Shown here one piece after another: positions 11,641-23,684 of a stretch of 64,000 nt of DNA. Each line of letters opens with the position of its first letter. Positions within the stretch are counted from its first letter, which is position 1. The notes beneath the pieces are model-generated. The model was not told the DNA's origin. It was given only the letters and a program-made list of their open reading frames with translations, and did not search any database. The DNA lies in assembly GCA_036873135.1 (NCBI GenBank), contig JAPTYO010000010.1, positions 26,901,772 to 26,965,771 on the forward strand, in the 5' to 3' direction. The position numbers and the translations under genes were made by a program. The stretch comes from Clarkia xantiana subsp. parviflora (taxonomy: Eukaryota > Streptophyta > Magnoliopsida > Myrtales > Onagraceae).

Positions 11641-12759
11641 TAAATACATAGCGAAGTTTGTGACTTAATATATGTCCAAACGAAAACTTGAGTTTCAACT
11701 ATTAATTGTTTTCGCAATGAGAAATGCGGCAACGATTATTCTCTGTTTAGAGAATGTTGACTTAAACACGATTTAATCGGTGAAGTCATTGCACACCGCA
11801 TAAAACCCCGATGGAGTTGGGTTGCGGGTTCGATCCAATCAGATAACGTTTTAATGTTTATTTTGGACTAATTAGTATTAATAACGTTGTCGACGGTCAA
11901 GGTTTTGGCTTAGTGGGTGAATGGATTGTCATTAGGCATGCATTAGATAAAAATATGAAAATGTTATTTTGGCACTTGCGGTGCAACAGGTCGAGGCCTT
12001 TTATTGGTCTGAGGATCATACCGTTTGAAAAACGCGACGGTCTAATGGCCAAATTTGATCTCATATTGGTTTAAGAAAAAAAAACAAAATTTTGTTGATG
12101 TGTTGATGGTCTGAGGATCTAATATAATAAAAGGATGATTCGAGGATCAATGATGATGTGGTTGAGAATTGGTAATAACTTTATACCAAACTCGTGTGTT
12201 AACACGTTAAATTTCTGGAAGAAATTAAATAATATGGTTGAGACCATGTTTATTTTAGAGTTATGATTAATATGGGTAGCTATTTTAACTAGCAATTACC
12301 TTTTGAATAAGGTAACCCATAAAAAGGAAGATAAACTCTGTTTGAGTTGTGATTTCAAATGTGGGGGGGTGTCTTGCTAAAAGTTATGATTCCTCTATGC
12401 AAAAGACGCATACATTCCCTAAACCGTTGATTGCATTTTCATAGGGTTTGCTCAGAATAGTAACGTGTATCGATTTGAACTGAAAGTGTCAAATAAACAC
12501 AAAGATACGTTAATGTAATCAATAAATGCATATTTCTTTGGAAAATGTATTTTTGGCTAAGTCTAGAGGAGAGGCAAGCATATGAGACTATAGAGGAAAA
12601 ATAGTCAAGACCGAGAACATGGAGGGCATGTTGAGGTCGAGCCCATGATGAGTAAAAGGGCGAGGATTGAAAAATCCTATGGACCAATTTTTTTTTGACC
12701 TATATGCTTAAAGCCGAACCTTAGACTTACCACGAAGCCGTAAACTCTTCTGAGAGACC

Positions 12760-13800
12760 TCTATGAAAAGAGGCAATCAATAGTGAAATTGAGTCCATCT
12801 TGCAGAACCAGACTTGGGAGCTGGTGGATCTTCCGTCTGGAGACAAATCGTTAGGCTACAAGTGGATATTCAAACGTAAAATGAAAGAATATGGATCAAT
12901 TGATAATTACAAAGCCCGACTTGTCATAAAAGACTATAGTCAAAAAGGAAGGATTTGATTATTTTGATACATTTTCTCCGGTATCTAGAATCACATTCAT
13001 AAGGATGGTGCTTGCGATTGCAGCCTTGCGAATTCTAGAAGTACATCAAATGGATGTGAAAACAACTTTCTTAAATGGAGATTTAGAGGAAGAAATCTAC
13101 ATGGAACAACATGAGGGCTTCTCTGCGTGAGAGCAGGAAAAGAGAATCTGTAAGCTTGTCAAATCTTTGTATGGTCTAAATCAAGCGCCTAAACAATGAC
13201 CTTATAAATTTGACAACGCTTTTTATTGGAGAAATGTTTCAAAATAAATAAGTATGAAAAACGTTTTACGTTGATGACATACTAATCGTTGGAAATAACG
13301 ATGAGGTGGTCCGGTCCACTGGACCTATGTTGAATTTGAGTATTGACCCGAAAGACATGGATCTTGCCATGTGATCTTTGGATTAAAACTCATTAGATCA
13401 TCAGAAGGTCTCAGTCTAAGTCAAACTCAATATATTGACAAGATTTTGGATAAATTCAACAAAGATGACAAGAACGTGGTCACTACTCCAATAGATACGA
13501 GTATGTATTTTTTTCAAAGAACAAGGGAGAATGTTTTTCCCAAATTAAGTAAGTGTCATGTACTTAATGTCATGCACTAGATCAGATATCGCTCACGTTG
13601 TAAGTGTATTGAGTCGATATACGAGTAACCCTAGTGTTGTCCACTAGAACGGGGTAATCAGGGTACTTAGGTATCTGAGACATATTCGTAATCATGGTCT
13701 ACACAAAGAGATATCCTTATGAGTATCTGATTAGACACTACCACCTTGAGTATAAGGGGTTACGTATTCACCTTACGAGGTGCAACAGTGTCGTAGAAAA
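12760..13800 (+). pseudogene. Copia reverse transcriptase fragments
   Basis: Pieces in different frames follow the Copia order: WELVDLPSGDKSLGYKWIFKRKMKEYGSI near 12810-12900 (the usual WxxVxxP...KWVFKxK start), a shifted stretch around 13040-13190 matching the MDVKTAFLNGDLEEEIYMEQPEGF region in damaged form, and 13371-13580 with IRSSEGLSLSQTQYIDKIL, the end of the domain. Stops and shifts rule out a working polymerase. Confidence 0.78.
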
Positions 13801-15043
13801 TCCTCAAAACAAACAGTCATAACCAGATCGACGATCAAGTCTGAGTTATTGTACTGGAGAAATATGCCGAAGATGCAGAATGGCTATGTCATTTTCTCGA
13901 GGATTTTACTAAATGGCCAAAACTTGTGTTAGTGCAAAGATTGATGAGTTTGTTTTGGTTTAATCCAAATTAAATCCAATTTAATGAAATGTTGAAGATT
14001 TTCTTTAAGAGACAAGGTTAAAGCAGAAATAAGTGGTGCACCCCCCATTTGGCATGAAAACCTTTGTTAAAGGTTGGGAAATGGGACACTTTGCGAAGCT
14101 GTTGTCCACAAAAGAATCAATCTAAATTTAGATGTTGGATTAACAAAATTATTCCTGCAGGAAATGATAGTCTGAGGACTTTGTTGGTTTGAGAACATTG
14201 ATGCAACGTTGCGACGACCAATCTGTATAACACAGTATAACCTGCATAATGGAATGTTTAGACATATACGTCATAATTCCATTAGACAGTTTCTCTCAAA
14301 TTTATTTATTGTGCCCGATATCGTAAAGTCGGCAGATAAATAGCGGATCCGCTACCCGAAAGGGTTAAACAGAGAGTTATTTGGCCAAGCATCGAAGGGA
14401 ATTGGGCTAAAGCCCGTGTAGGAAACGCTCTTGAGAAGGAAAATCCAACCATGATGACTGGAGATCCCAAGAACTTGGTTCAATGGGATAACCTAATCAC
14501 AAGAGTGAGTGTGATCACTGTGGGGGTCAAACCCCGAGCTCATTCCTATGATGCATACAGTGATGGATTAGCTTGTGTTGATCTTCAAACATCGGTTAAA
14601 CCGAGCATAGTAATTGCAAATTATTTTATTGAAATCACACTTTATGCAAAGCTTTTAATGATTCGTAAGGAGAACTCAGAGTCGTGATGATGCTCTTGAG
14701 ACATTGAATGACCTATGCGAGTGAGAAGTGGGGCCGCTTCGAAAGGAATTGTTGAGGGCGCAATTCTTAGAAACGCTTGCAGAACCAGGCGAGTGATCCA
14801 GGGCCTAGGGATCACAGGGCGTGAACCGAACCATACTAGGAAGGTACCTGTGTGGGTTATGTCGTCATCTACACCAACGACAGTCGGTTCAAGGACATCG
14901 CGTCTACCGACCAGTCAGTAGAGAAGGCATGATCTCACAAGGGATAGGTTCAAAGGGGTTACCCCTACCTATTCTTTGCAGGTATTGACCGTTGAACTCA
15001 AATTTCGTGTCTAAGTTTCTAAAATTCCATTCATGTGGGGGAT

Positions 15044-15823
15044 TGTTAGAAAATGGGCTACACAAATTTTCATTTGGGCTTCTCTAATTTTATTTGGGCA
15101 TTTTTATTCTCTTTTTTACTTAAGCCCAAATTTTCTCAAGCTCAATTTTATTTTGTTGTGAATGGAATTTGTGATTTGTACCACATCGAAAGTTTTACTT
15201 TCCTCCTCCCTTCTCCTCCCCTATATAAACAAGCATTTCCCTTCTCCTTTTTGCACATTGAGAAATGGAATCTCTTCCATCTTGGTTGAGTTCAATTTTT
15301 CGGAACCCATAATATTGGGATCCAATTATATTTTCTCATCCTCTGTTCTTCGTGTTGACGAATGCAGAGTTCTTCTAGGTTGATTTTGACTTATGTCGTG
15401 TTCAACCTTTCTAGTTGTTTTTAGCCGTTGTCGTCGGCTTTCCTGTTCTTTGTTTGAGTTCAGGTATTGGGTTCGGTTCGGTCGAGCGTGTTGTATGCAT
15501 AACACGATTCGATGACACTGTTGAATCCTGGGAGGTGATCGCCCCTTGTATAAACCCCTTTGCATAACCCGAGGGTGGGGAGGGGCGAAATTTCCTTAAG
15601 GAGACTGTGATTAGCACGGGCCTCAGTATAAAAAATACGTATTCGTTTTGTGTCAACTTTACGTATAATTTCGGTGTTGACTATATTTTGCATGTTAACT
15701 TGTATAGTTACTTGTAAGTAACCGAAATTTGACTAATTGCCTTTTCGTCATTGAATTTTAGAATATTGCATTTTGGTCCTCGAACTTTGTAAATTTGCAT
15801 ATTTACCCTCAATATTTCCAACA
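15044..15823 (+). repeat. 3' LTR of the Copia element
   Basis: 780 bp, same length and ends as the 5' copy, with about 1% difference. It is followed directly by the second copy of the TTAGC duplication and then by the last 41 bp of the host MULE. Confidence 0.93.
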
Positions 15824-15878
15824 TTAGCAACATGGGCAAACATTCAGGCCCCTATTGTGTTCTTAACCCTTCTCAAAA

Positions 15879-18369
15879 TCCTTGCAACTATTTTTTTTCT
15901 CTTTCCGTTGCTTTTTCTACCTAGCAGCAGAAGGAGTTTTCCGGCACCGACCTCCCTTCCGACCTCACCGGACTAACCGGAGTAATAACCATTCACCCAG
16001 CCATCCAAATCTGTAGTCGCCATCCGAGCCTGATCTAGACCTCACCGGACTGACCTCCATTCGGCCGCCCTGAGCACCATTGCAGCTCGCCGTCTCTGTT
16101 GCAGTCACCTGCACCCGAGCTCCACCCAGCCGACGACCACCTGCATCACCCAAGTCCGACCTTCACTCCCTCCTCCGTTCGCCGCCCTGGAATCGTCTTC
16201 TTCACCGACCGGGTCTCTAACTTTGTCGACCTTGCCTGATTGTGTTATTGCCAAGTTTTTCCTTTCACGTATTTCTTTTTCTTTTTTTAATTATTATTAT
16301 CATATTTTATTATTTTACACTTATTAAAATAATACAGATGCATACTTTGATTAGGAATTGTTGTAGCTGCTGTGTATTTAATTAGATGGTGGAGGTTAAC
16401 TTGTTCAAGCTATATACGTATATGATAGATACATATGTCGTATTTTTTATTAGAACATGTTTTGTCCATGATTTTGGTATTTTGTAGTGGTGAAAAATCA
16501 TAGTTTTTTTTTTTAACATGGAATTAGTTTATGGTATAATTTCTTGATAACGGAATTTAATCTTAATTTTACCATTTTTAAATTAACTCGAAGTCATACT
16601 TATTTAAAGAATAATGTTGGCAAATTAAGTGAATTGAGTACCGAAAGTGCGTAATTAAAAAAATGTTCTTTTTGATTCGTAACAGAACCACCGAACTTGA
16701 ATTTCTGATCGTAGACCGATTTTATTCCTAGGTGTTTAATTCGTTATTCACTTAGGTAATTTAGGATTCTAGTTAGCCTTAATTAACTAGTGGCGACTCT
16801 TTTCAAAATCCATGTTTTCAAAACATAATTCGTCATAGGTCAGATTTTAGGTCTGACACATATGTTTTATCTTCCCCACGTCGTCATTCCAATTCCTTTC
16901 AGCCAATAAGGCATGGCGTACACCTCGACATACATCTAGAAATGGTAGAAGACAGTATTTTCTGCTCTAACAGGATCGACTGTAGCCCACCATCCCGAAG
17001 TTTTGATGAGTTTCTTAACTGGCAAACTCTTTCTCCATCATGCTCCAACATTGGGTTTTCAAGATACCATGATCGTTGTCTTATCCTTCTGCTCGCCTTA
17101 TCTTCAGAATCAGACTATCTTCACTGTCATCATAGTTCGCGAGTTTGTCCACCACCGTGCCAGAATCCAGTAACGGTGTCTAACGCTGCCTTACCATCGG
17201 TGAATCTGACTGAACAGACTATAAAACTGGTGTCGATGGTTATAACTACTGATGACTCACATACTCCCTCACGCAGAATAAAGTTTGTGAAAACTAAGGA
17301 TAAGACACAACATTACCTTACACAGTGGATTTGTATTTTATTCTTGGGCTTTTTAATTATGGTGGGCCTAGGTCCTTATGGGCAACCTATTTTGTTGAAT
17401 TATATAAACATTGTTGGACTTGATCCGGGTTGTAGAACAGCTTTCTCTTTGTCGTTTCTCACATCCACCAAGGAGCTCGTTTGGTCAACAGTTCGGGGAA
17501 ACTATTTTGGGGACGACTCTGTACACCGGTTCAAACTCAGACGACGTTTTATAGTGGATGTTTTTTCTCCACCTCGCTACCATATTCCTATTCTGGTTGG
17601 TAATGGAGATAAACACATACACCTATCCTTTTTTTTTTACACAAGTGCTCGCATGCTTCACTGCCGTTTTTTGAACATTGTTTTGGTTTTAATCAGGCAT
17701 TGTTCTTGTAAACTACTTCTCCTTAGAGAGAAGCAGAGTTATCCTCTGGCACCCTATTCGTGCGCTAGTCCTTTTAGGAGGTTCCACGAAAGGATTTGCA
17801 CCAAGTTCTCACACTGGTTGCAACACAACTGCAGCATCCGCTTCTTCTGCTATCGTTAATAATGACTTGGCTTGGGTTGGGTTGGGTGGAAGTTACTGCT
17901 TGTCGGGCATGGCTGTTGTTAGCTCGATTATTTCTCTGATCGTTTTGCTAAATCAGCTGACGTCGTCCTCTAGAACATTTGTTCATTCCTTACTTGGTGT
18001 TATCACATTTACTTTGTCTACTTTGTTGTTTCTGACCGTGCTTCTTTTCTTTAAGTTGCTACAGTCTTGTGTTGTTCGGTACTTTAGCTTGTGTTATACG
18101 GCAATGACTATTCTTGTTACGGAAACTTGGTTATGCCCATGTATTCCGTCGTCGTTGCTCTATATGTATTTTCTTTCATCTGTTTGTGTGGTTTGTTTTT
18201 AATAAACTCCTTTTTCATCAAAAAAAATAAAAATAAAATAAAAAAAACTTAAATGTTTCAAATAAAAAAAAATCTTAAAATGTAATTTTTTTTGTCAAGT
18301 AATAAATGGAAACATAATAAAAAGAAAAAAAATTGAAGAAAAAGAAGAACCAAATGCAACGAGGAGTTG
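15879..18369. other. No supported gene; long unassigned open frames with a LINE-like tail
   Basis: A 305-codon frame (16942-17859) is followed closely by a 111-codon frame (17867-18202), then TTTAATAAACTCC and an A-rich run from about 18220 to 18250. The layout resembles the 3' end of a retroposed transcript or LINE, but no domain is recognisable. The translations are rich in Cys, Ser and Phe with no clear protein-like periodicity. I treat the frames as unproven. 15900-16250 is pyrimidine/CCG-rich and 16260-16860 is AT-rich with nothing identifiable. Confidence 0.4.
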
Positions 18370-18930
18370 GAGTTTTTGACCAAAATAGGGTTACATGGAC
18401 AACCAAATACCAATATAGGCTAAGAAAAAATTCAATTACAAATATAGGGCTGGCTGGGTTCCCCCAACCCGGCCAACTGAATTTTTTTTCCGGGAAAAAA
18501 AAAATGGAACTCACTTGGCCGGGTTGCCCCAACCCGGCCAAATATATATATATATTTTTTTTTTGGCTTTTTTTAATAGAAGTTGTAAAAATTAATGGTT
18601 TTATAATTTTTTTTCTAAAAAAAATATTGGACATAGTGAACCCTAGAGGGCAAATTGACAGACATTTGTCGTTTACCAGTTCTCGTAAAAAAATTACAAA
18701 ACTACTAATTTTTACAACTTCTATTAAAAAAAACAGAAAAAAATATATTTGGCCGGGTTGGGGCAACCCGGCCAAGTGAGTTTTTTTTTTTACAGTTTTT
18801 CGGAAGAAAAAATAAAAATAAAAAATAAATTCAGTTGGCCGTGTTCCCCAAACCCGGTCAGCCCTATATTTGTAATTATATTTTTTTTAGCTTGGTATTT
18901 GGTTAGCCCTATTTTGGTAAAAAAAAACTC
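18370..18930. mobile_element. Fold-back MULE with internal palindromes, 9-bp TSD
   Basis: Left end GAGTTTTTGACCAAAATAGG pairs with the right end (complement GAGTTTTTTTTTACCAAAAT). Identical 9-mers GAGGAGTTG flank it at 18361-18369 and 18931-18939. The arms pair along the full 561 bp around a centre near 18640. Within the arms are four short GC-rich palindromes built on CCGGGTTG/CAACCCGG, near 18455, 18520, 18752 and 18838. No coding capacity. It ends about 240 bp upstream of the start codon of the next gene. A rearranged second copy lies at 54813-55355. Confidence 0.9.
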
Positions 18931-19117
18931 GAGGAGTTGCTGCCTTAACTGTAAGTAAGGCTGTAACGAACAGACCGTCAACGTCACGGCGAAGGCAGTA
19001 ACTGACGGCGCCGGCTGTTCGGTGGCGTACTTCTTCTTCCTCTTCCTCTTCTTTGATCTCCATTGATTCTACGTCGGTCAACCAACCTGGTCCTGAGCAG
19101 AATTCGTTGCAGCAGCT

Positions 19118-19138
19118 TCCTCTCTCTCTCTCTCTCTA
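19118..19138 (+). repeat. CT-rich leader tract
   Basis: CTCTCTCTCTCTCTC lies about 30-50 bp upstream of the ATG at 19168, in the likely 5' untranslated region. Pyrimidine tracts are common in plant leaders; no specific function can be read. Confidence 0.6.
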
Positions 19139-19167
19139 ACTGTGTAGTCACCGGAGACTCTTCATCA

Positions 19168-22100
19168 ATGGCTTCGACGAAGGGACTTGTCCCCATAACT
19201 CGAAGCTTCCTCGCTTCCTACTACGACACGAAACCCTTCCCTCCCCTCTCCGACGACGTTTCTCTACTCTCCTCTCAGATTCGATCCCTCTCCTCCGATT
19301 TACTCTCCCACCTCCCCCCCAATAAAGGTCCGTTGCTTAATTCTCTACTATGGTCTCTGAGATAGTGCTTTCAGTTGGGGGATTTCATGTAGCTTTGGTT
19401 CCGTCTATGCAGGTGAAGCTGAACTAGTGAAGCAAGCAGACGGTGCTGATCCCCACAAAGTCGATGAGAACATGTGGAGGAATCGAGAATACATGGAAGA
19501 AATTGTATTTCTTCTCGAGCAATCTCGTTGGCCATCTGCTGTAATCTTCAAACCCTCCTCTTACTTGTTATGTTACTCGATACAATTTGAAGCTGTTATT
19601 GCTTGCATGATCTGCCTCAGTTTTGTTTCATTTAAGCTGAAAACTTGTGTTGTAAGCTGGCGCTTTCTTGTTTGTTTTTTCAATGAGAGCAGCTTCAGCG
19701 GCAATCCAATCCAGAAGTTGCTGCGGTTCTCAATCAGCTCAGACAGAAGATCCAGAGAACTCTGAATTCTCTGGTGTCCTTTCAAGCTACCAATTCCGAA
19801 CATGTTTTTAGTACAGGTGATTTCTTCCCTCCTATAAACATGCATATTAGTGAGCTAGATGCTGTTGATGCAAAATTCTCGACTTCTTTGAACTAACTAA
19901 TATAATATGCACCAAGAGATCCAGCACGCTTTTTATGCTTTTTTGAACTAACGAATATAATATTCTCGACTTTGAGCTTGAAATGTCCCTTGAAGTGGTA
20001 ATACAGCTTGAAATGCAAGACTGCCAAGCTCTTGATGATATGAAATTCATAGTTACAGTTCTACATGAATGGACCGAAAGTTAATATTTTCTTACCTTTT
20101 GTAAAATCTGAAGAGATTGAAAGCAAACATTTTGGTGTTGATTTTTTATCAATTGATGAATTCTTCATTCCTGGTAAAACGAGTTGATGTTACTTATATA
20201 ATTTGGTATACCATAATGTTCATTTATTTCAACTTTAAGAAAAGACTCTGCTCAAACCTGACTACTTCTAGGCTTTCAACCTTCACATTCATAAATGTCT
20301 TGCATAGTGGACCAGCTATTGTTATAAAGATCAATGTATACTTATTTTTGCCTTATCTCATCCATGCGGATACTAATAATAGTCTATCTGCTAACTGGAA
20401 GTATTTAAGTATTTTTTTTTTAACAATTTAAATTTGTTCACGCCTGCAGTTATGACTTATTTGCCTCAAGACTTCCGTGGTACCCTAATTAGACAACAGA
20501 GAGAGCGTTCAGAGAGGAACAAGCAAGCGGAGGTTGATGCAGTGGTTAATTCAGGAGGAAGCATCCATGATAAATATGCTCTTCTCTGGGGACAACAAAT
20601 GGACAGGTATGGTCTTGATTTAATGATTTCCATTTCCCAATGTAGTCGGTCCATGATGAATTGCATTTTTTTTGGTAATATCTACAGGAGAAGGCAATTA
20701 GCTCAGCTTGGTTCTGCCACTGGGGTTTATAAAACCCTCGTGAAGTACTTGGTTGGAGTCCCAGAAGTATGTATCATATCCAGTCTCATGCTTATTTTCC
20801 TTCCTTGTGGCCTCTTAAATAATATATGGGAATTTTCTGTTTGCCGAATGTTATAGATGTCGTTGATATCAGTTAATCATTACCTGGGAATTTTTTTTTC
20901 TAGATTTATAGCATGTTAGGATTAAGATACTTGTTAGGATTATTCTTTTACTTTCCTATGTTATGATAATTCTAGTTCTGCTGATGCAGGTTTTACTGGA
21001 TTTTGTTAGACAAATAAATGATGATGATGGGTATGTTGCTTTTCTTGACGCACTGTCCTTTCCTTCTATGGTTGATTACATGATGTTCTGCAATTTTGGA
21101 TGGAGAATCGCAAATTATTTGTTGATAGTCATGTGAAACTCTAATTTTGAGGACAGTCCCATGGAAGAGCAAAGATCACGTTACGGTCCTCATGCATATC
21201 GCCTCACTTCTATGGTTCTTAAAATCCGCCTCTTCATTGAACTGTCTTGGAGACGGTTCCACACAAAGAAGTTGTAAGTCAACCTTCCTAGGTTTACTCA
21301 TCTCATGCTTATCTTTTGATATATATATATATTATTTTTTTCTGTTTACTCAAATTTAACAGAGAAAAGAATGACCTAGCTATTCTTGAGAAAGCAGTCG
21401 ATGTATATACGTCAGAATTTGAAAGATTCATCTCATTTATCAGGTACTGAGTCTTGGTGAAGCACAAGTTTGCTATAGACCTCTAAATGAATGCTGCTTC
21501 AGGTCTTAGTGAACTAGCAATTTTAACCTTTTATTGTTCTGATAAATGCATCTCATCTCTTTTCTATCAGCGATGTCTTCACGAATTCTCCCTTCTTCAT
21601 TTCAGCAGAAGAAGCTGGGTCAATAGAAGGAAGGTACCATGGTTCTTTTACGTATTCCTCTTTTTTTAACCTCGACTTTGCCGGTGTTATTTCTCTTAAA
21701 ACTCCTTCCTTCTCTTACCTGCAGGATCACCGATGACTTCAAAGAGATAAGCATACCTGCGGGTAAAACTCATGAGGTTGGTTCTGACTTCACTAATTAT
21801 GTTCCAAGATTATTCTTAAAGCCAGCAATTTGATAAATTTTTCAAGTTTATTTAGAATCCTGAGTGAATTTGCTAGTAAGGATTTGACTGCACCTAAGTT
21901 CTGTCCTTGTTGGTTCGTGTTCTCTGGTGACTAATTACATTTTAATAATGGGGTATGCATTATGCCCAGATTTCAGTGACTGTCGATACACTCAACTCGT
22001 ATATTGCATGGGACTTCTCTTTGGTACAAGGCAAAATGAAAAACGTAAGTGTCCTTATGCAGGATAGAACCTTCCCAGTTCTCACACATCTTTTTTTTTT

Positions 22101-22670
22101 TTTTAAATTGATTTTGCATACTACTGCAGAGATGGATTATGCTTTTCTAATAAATCGATAACCTGTTACAGTCTCAGGATATAGGATTTAGCGTAGAATG
22201 TACAAGTCTTTCAGGCGAAAAAACCGTAAGATTTCTTCTACTGTGTATATATATATTATAAGTGTTCTTTATAGCCCTCCTGATGATTATAGAATTCCAA
22301 ACTGACATTCCTTTGGTCGGATCTGCTAGTTGATACTACCATACTTACGCTACGAATCTGACCAAGTGAGTCACTACTGCAATCGATTCTTATTTCGTTG
22401 TTGAATAATCATAAAGTGAATGACACAATTTACATTACTTGCTGATATATGTTGCAGGGCAGTTTCTGCACTTGCGTAACTGGAAAGTATAAACTCGTCT
22501 GGGACAATTCCTATTCTTCGTTCTTTAAAAAGGTTTGTGAAATTCTTCAAAATTTGATGCATCCCTCTATTAAACTCATGTTCATCGGTTTCTTGGATGT
22601 AATGCAGGCCTTGCGGTACAAAGTGGACTGCATACCACCCGTGGTGGAACCACTTCAGTCAAGTGTCTAG
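19168..22670 (+). CDS. GOLD-like-domain protein, 14 exons, 422 aa
   Basis: Spliced from 14 exons: 19168-19327, 19413-19540, 19693-19816, 20450-20606, 20688-20766, 20990-21030, 21157-21273, 21363-21443, 21571-21633, 21725-21776, 21970-22044, 22172-22225, 22458-22532, 22608-22670. All introns are GT-AG and the frame closes exactly. The protein begins MASTKGLVPITRSFLASYYD. Its middle is helical (QRERSERNKQAEVDAV, ALLWGQQMDRRRQLAQLG). The last 120 residues (ISIPAGKTHEISVTVDTLNS, YIAWDFSLVQGKMKN, DIGFSVECTS, YKLVWDNSYSSFFKKALRYKV) have the beta-rich pattern of GOLD (Golgi dynamics) domains, used in trafficking and lipid-binding proteins. No signal peptide or membrane segment, so probably cytosolic or peripheral. 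It resembles a conserved single-copy plant protein of unknown role. Function is inferred from the domain only. Confidence 0.85.
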
Positions 22671-23684
22671 GTGGGGATCCATAAGAGCAGGTTGTATTTA
22701 TTTCGTCGATGATTTGTTTGTTATTAATAATAATTATGCTACTCGTCGGGGCATTTCCCGGCTATGGGCATCGTGTAGCTGAATCTGGTAAAAGCATAGG
22801 CCAACAATGTATCTATCTAGTGTAATATAACATTATATTTCTGTTGGAATCTGTATTATTGCTCATTCATATTTGCACCCACTCACTCTACAATCTTTCT
22901 TTCTTTTGATTGATAATAATAATGGAGATTATTGTGTCCTCTTGTGGGTGACTTTGGGGACATTACCATGACAGCTCAAGGCCAAGTTGCTATATTATTA
23001 TACACAATCGTGGGTCTGTACACCGCTGCTACACCACTACACTATATTTATATCGACAAACAGATGAGACACATTACCATGGCAGCCACCTTTTCCCGAC
23101 AAAGATCGAACAATGAAGCACCAGTAATGTATAATTCTAATGATATATATATAAAATATATGCTCCAAATATTATAAACTTACGATTATATATATATTAA
23201 AAAAATCCTGTTTGCGTCAAATTAAGAAGGGATTAAATGACAGCAGCTAGTAGAGTGGGAGTATTCGATGAACTAACAAATAAAGAACCAAAAAATGGAG
23301 ATCTATTAGAATTTGAAGCACAGACCTGGAGCTTTGATTCTTTTGGTCCCAATAAATTAATTGGTCGAGAGTTCCAGCAAGAGAAACAAAAATCACCCAG
23401 ATTTAAAACGTCTCTACTTGGAGGATTTGCTCCGATACCTTGCCTCGACTTGACAATACAAAGCTCCTCTTGCTCGGCTCCCGCATCCACGAATCGAATC
23501 ATAATAGAAATCATGTATCCTAATATCAGTGCCGAGCTTCTTTGCTCGGACTTGGCGGGAAATTGATCTAACTTACCATGAATGAATAGTTGCAACAGTT
23601 GTCAGTTCAGCAATTCCATAAACCTTCTGTGCCATTTTACTGAAACCCCAAATCAATCTGTATCAGCAGCAAATGCGGATCGTT
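22671..23684. other. Convergent intergenic region
   Basis: 3' flanks of the plus-strand GOLD-like gene and the minus-strand GAUT7 gene. It should hold both 3' untranslated regions; AATAATAAT stretches near 22720 and 22915 are candidate polyadenylation regions. Frames at 23233-23595 on both strands have no recognisable domain. Confidence 0.5.

Larger units (their letters stand above)
9379..15823 (+). mobile_element. Copia LTR retrotransposon, decayed interior
   Basis: Two 780-bp direct repeats (9379-10158 and 15044-15823) start TGTTAGAAAATGG and end TTTCCAACA. The insertion is flanked by the 5-bp duplication TTAGC (9374-9378 and 15824-15828). Internal coding traces in Copia order are GAG-pre-integrase (11461-11640) then reverse transcriptase (12760-13600), both interrupted by stops and shifts. 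ATGTGGGGGAT before the 3' LTR is a candidate polypurine tract; no clear tRNA-Met primer site follows the 5' LTR. It landed inside the right TIR of a MULE. Confidence 0.93.
8598..15869. mobile_element. Fold-back MULE split by a Copia element
   Basis: Left terminus GGGTTAAGAACACAATAGG at 8598 and its exact complement ending at 15869 define the TIRs, which match well for at least 120 bp. Flanks are the identical 9-mer TTCTCAAAA at 8589-8597 and 15870-15878. Removing the Copia insert (9379-15823 plus one copy of its 5-bp TSD) restores an element of about 822 bp. The middle (8855-9170) is GC-rich and itself inverted: CCGGCGACCACC repeats on the left face GGTGGTCGCCGG repeats on the right, so nearly the whole element folds back. 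No transposase is encoded. Confidence 0.92.

Noticed and set aside
18275..18779. Proteins with repeated PGWGNPAK / GLGQPGQ motifs on both strands
   Set aside because: The motif is the translation of the GC-rich palindromes of a fold-back MULE and appears on both strands.
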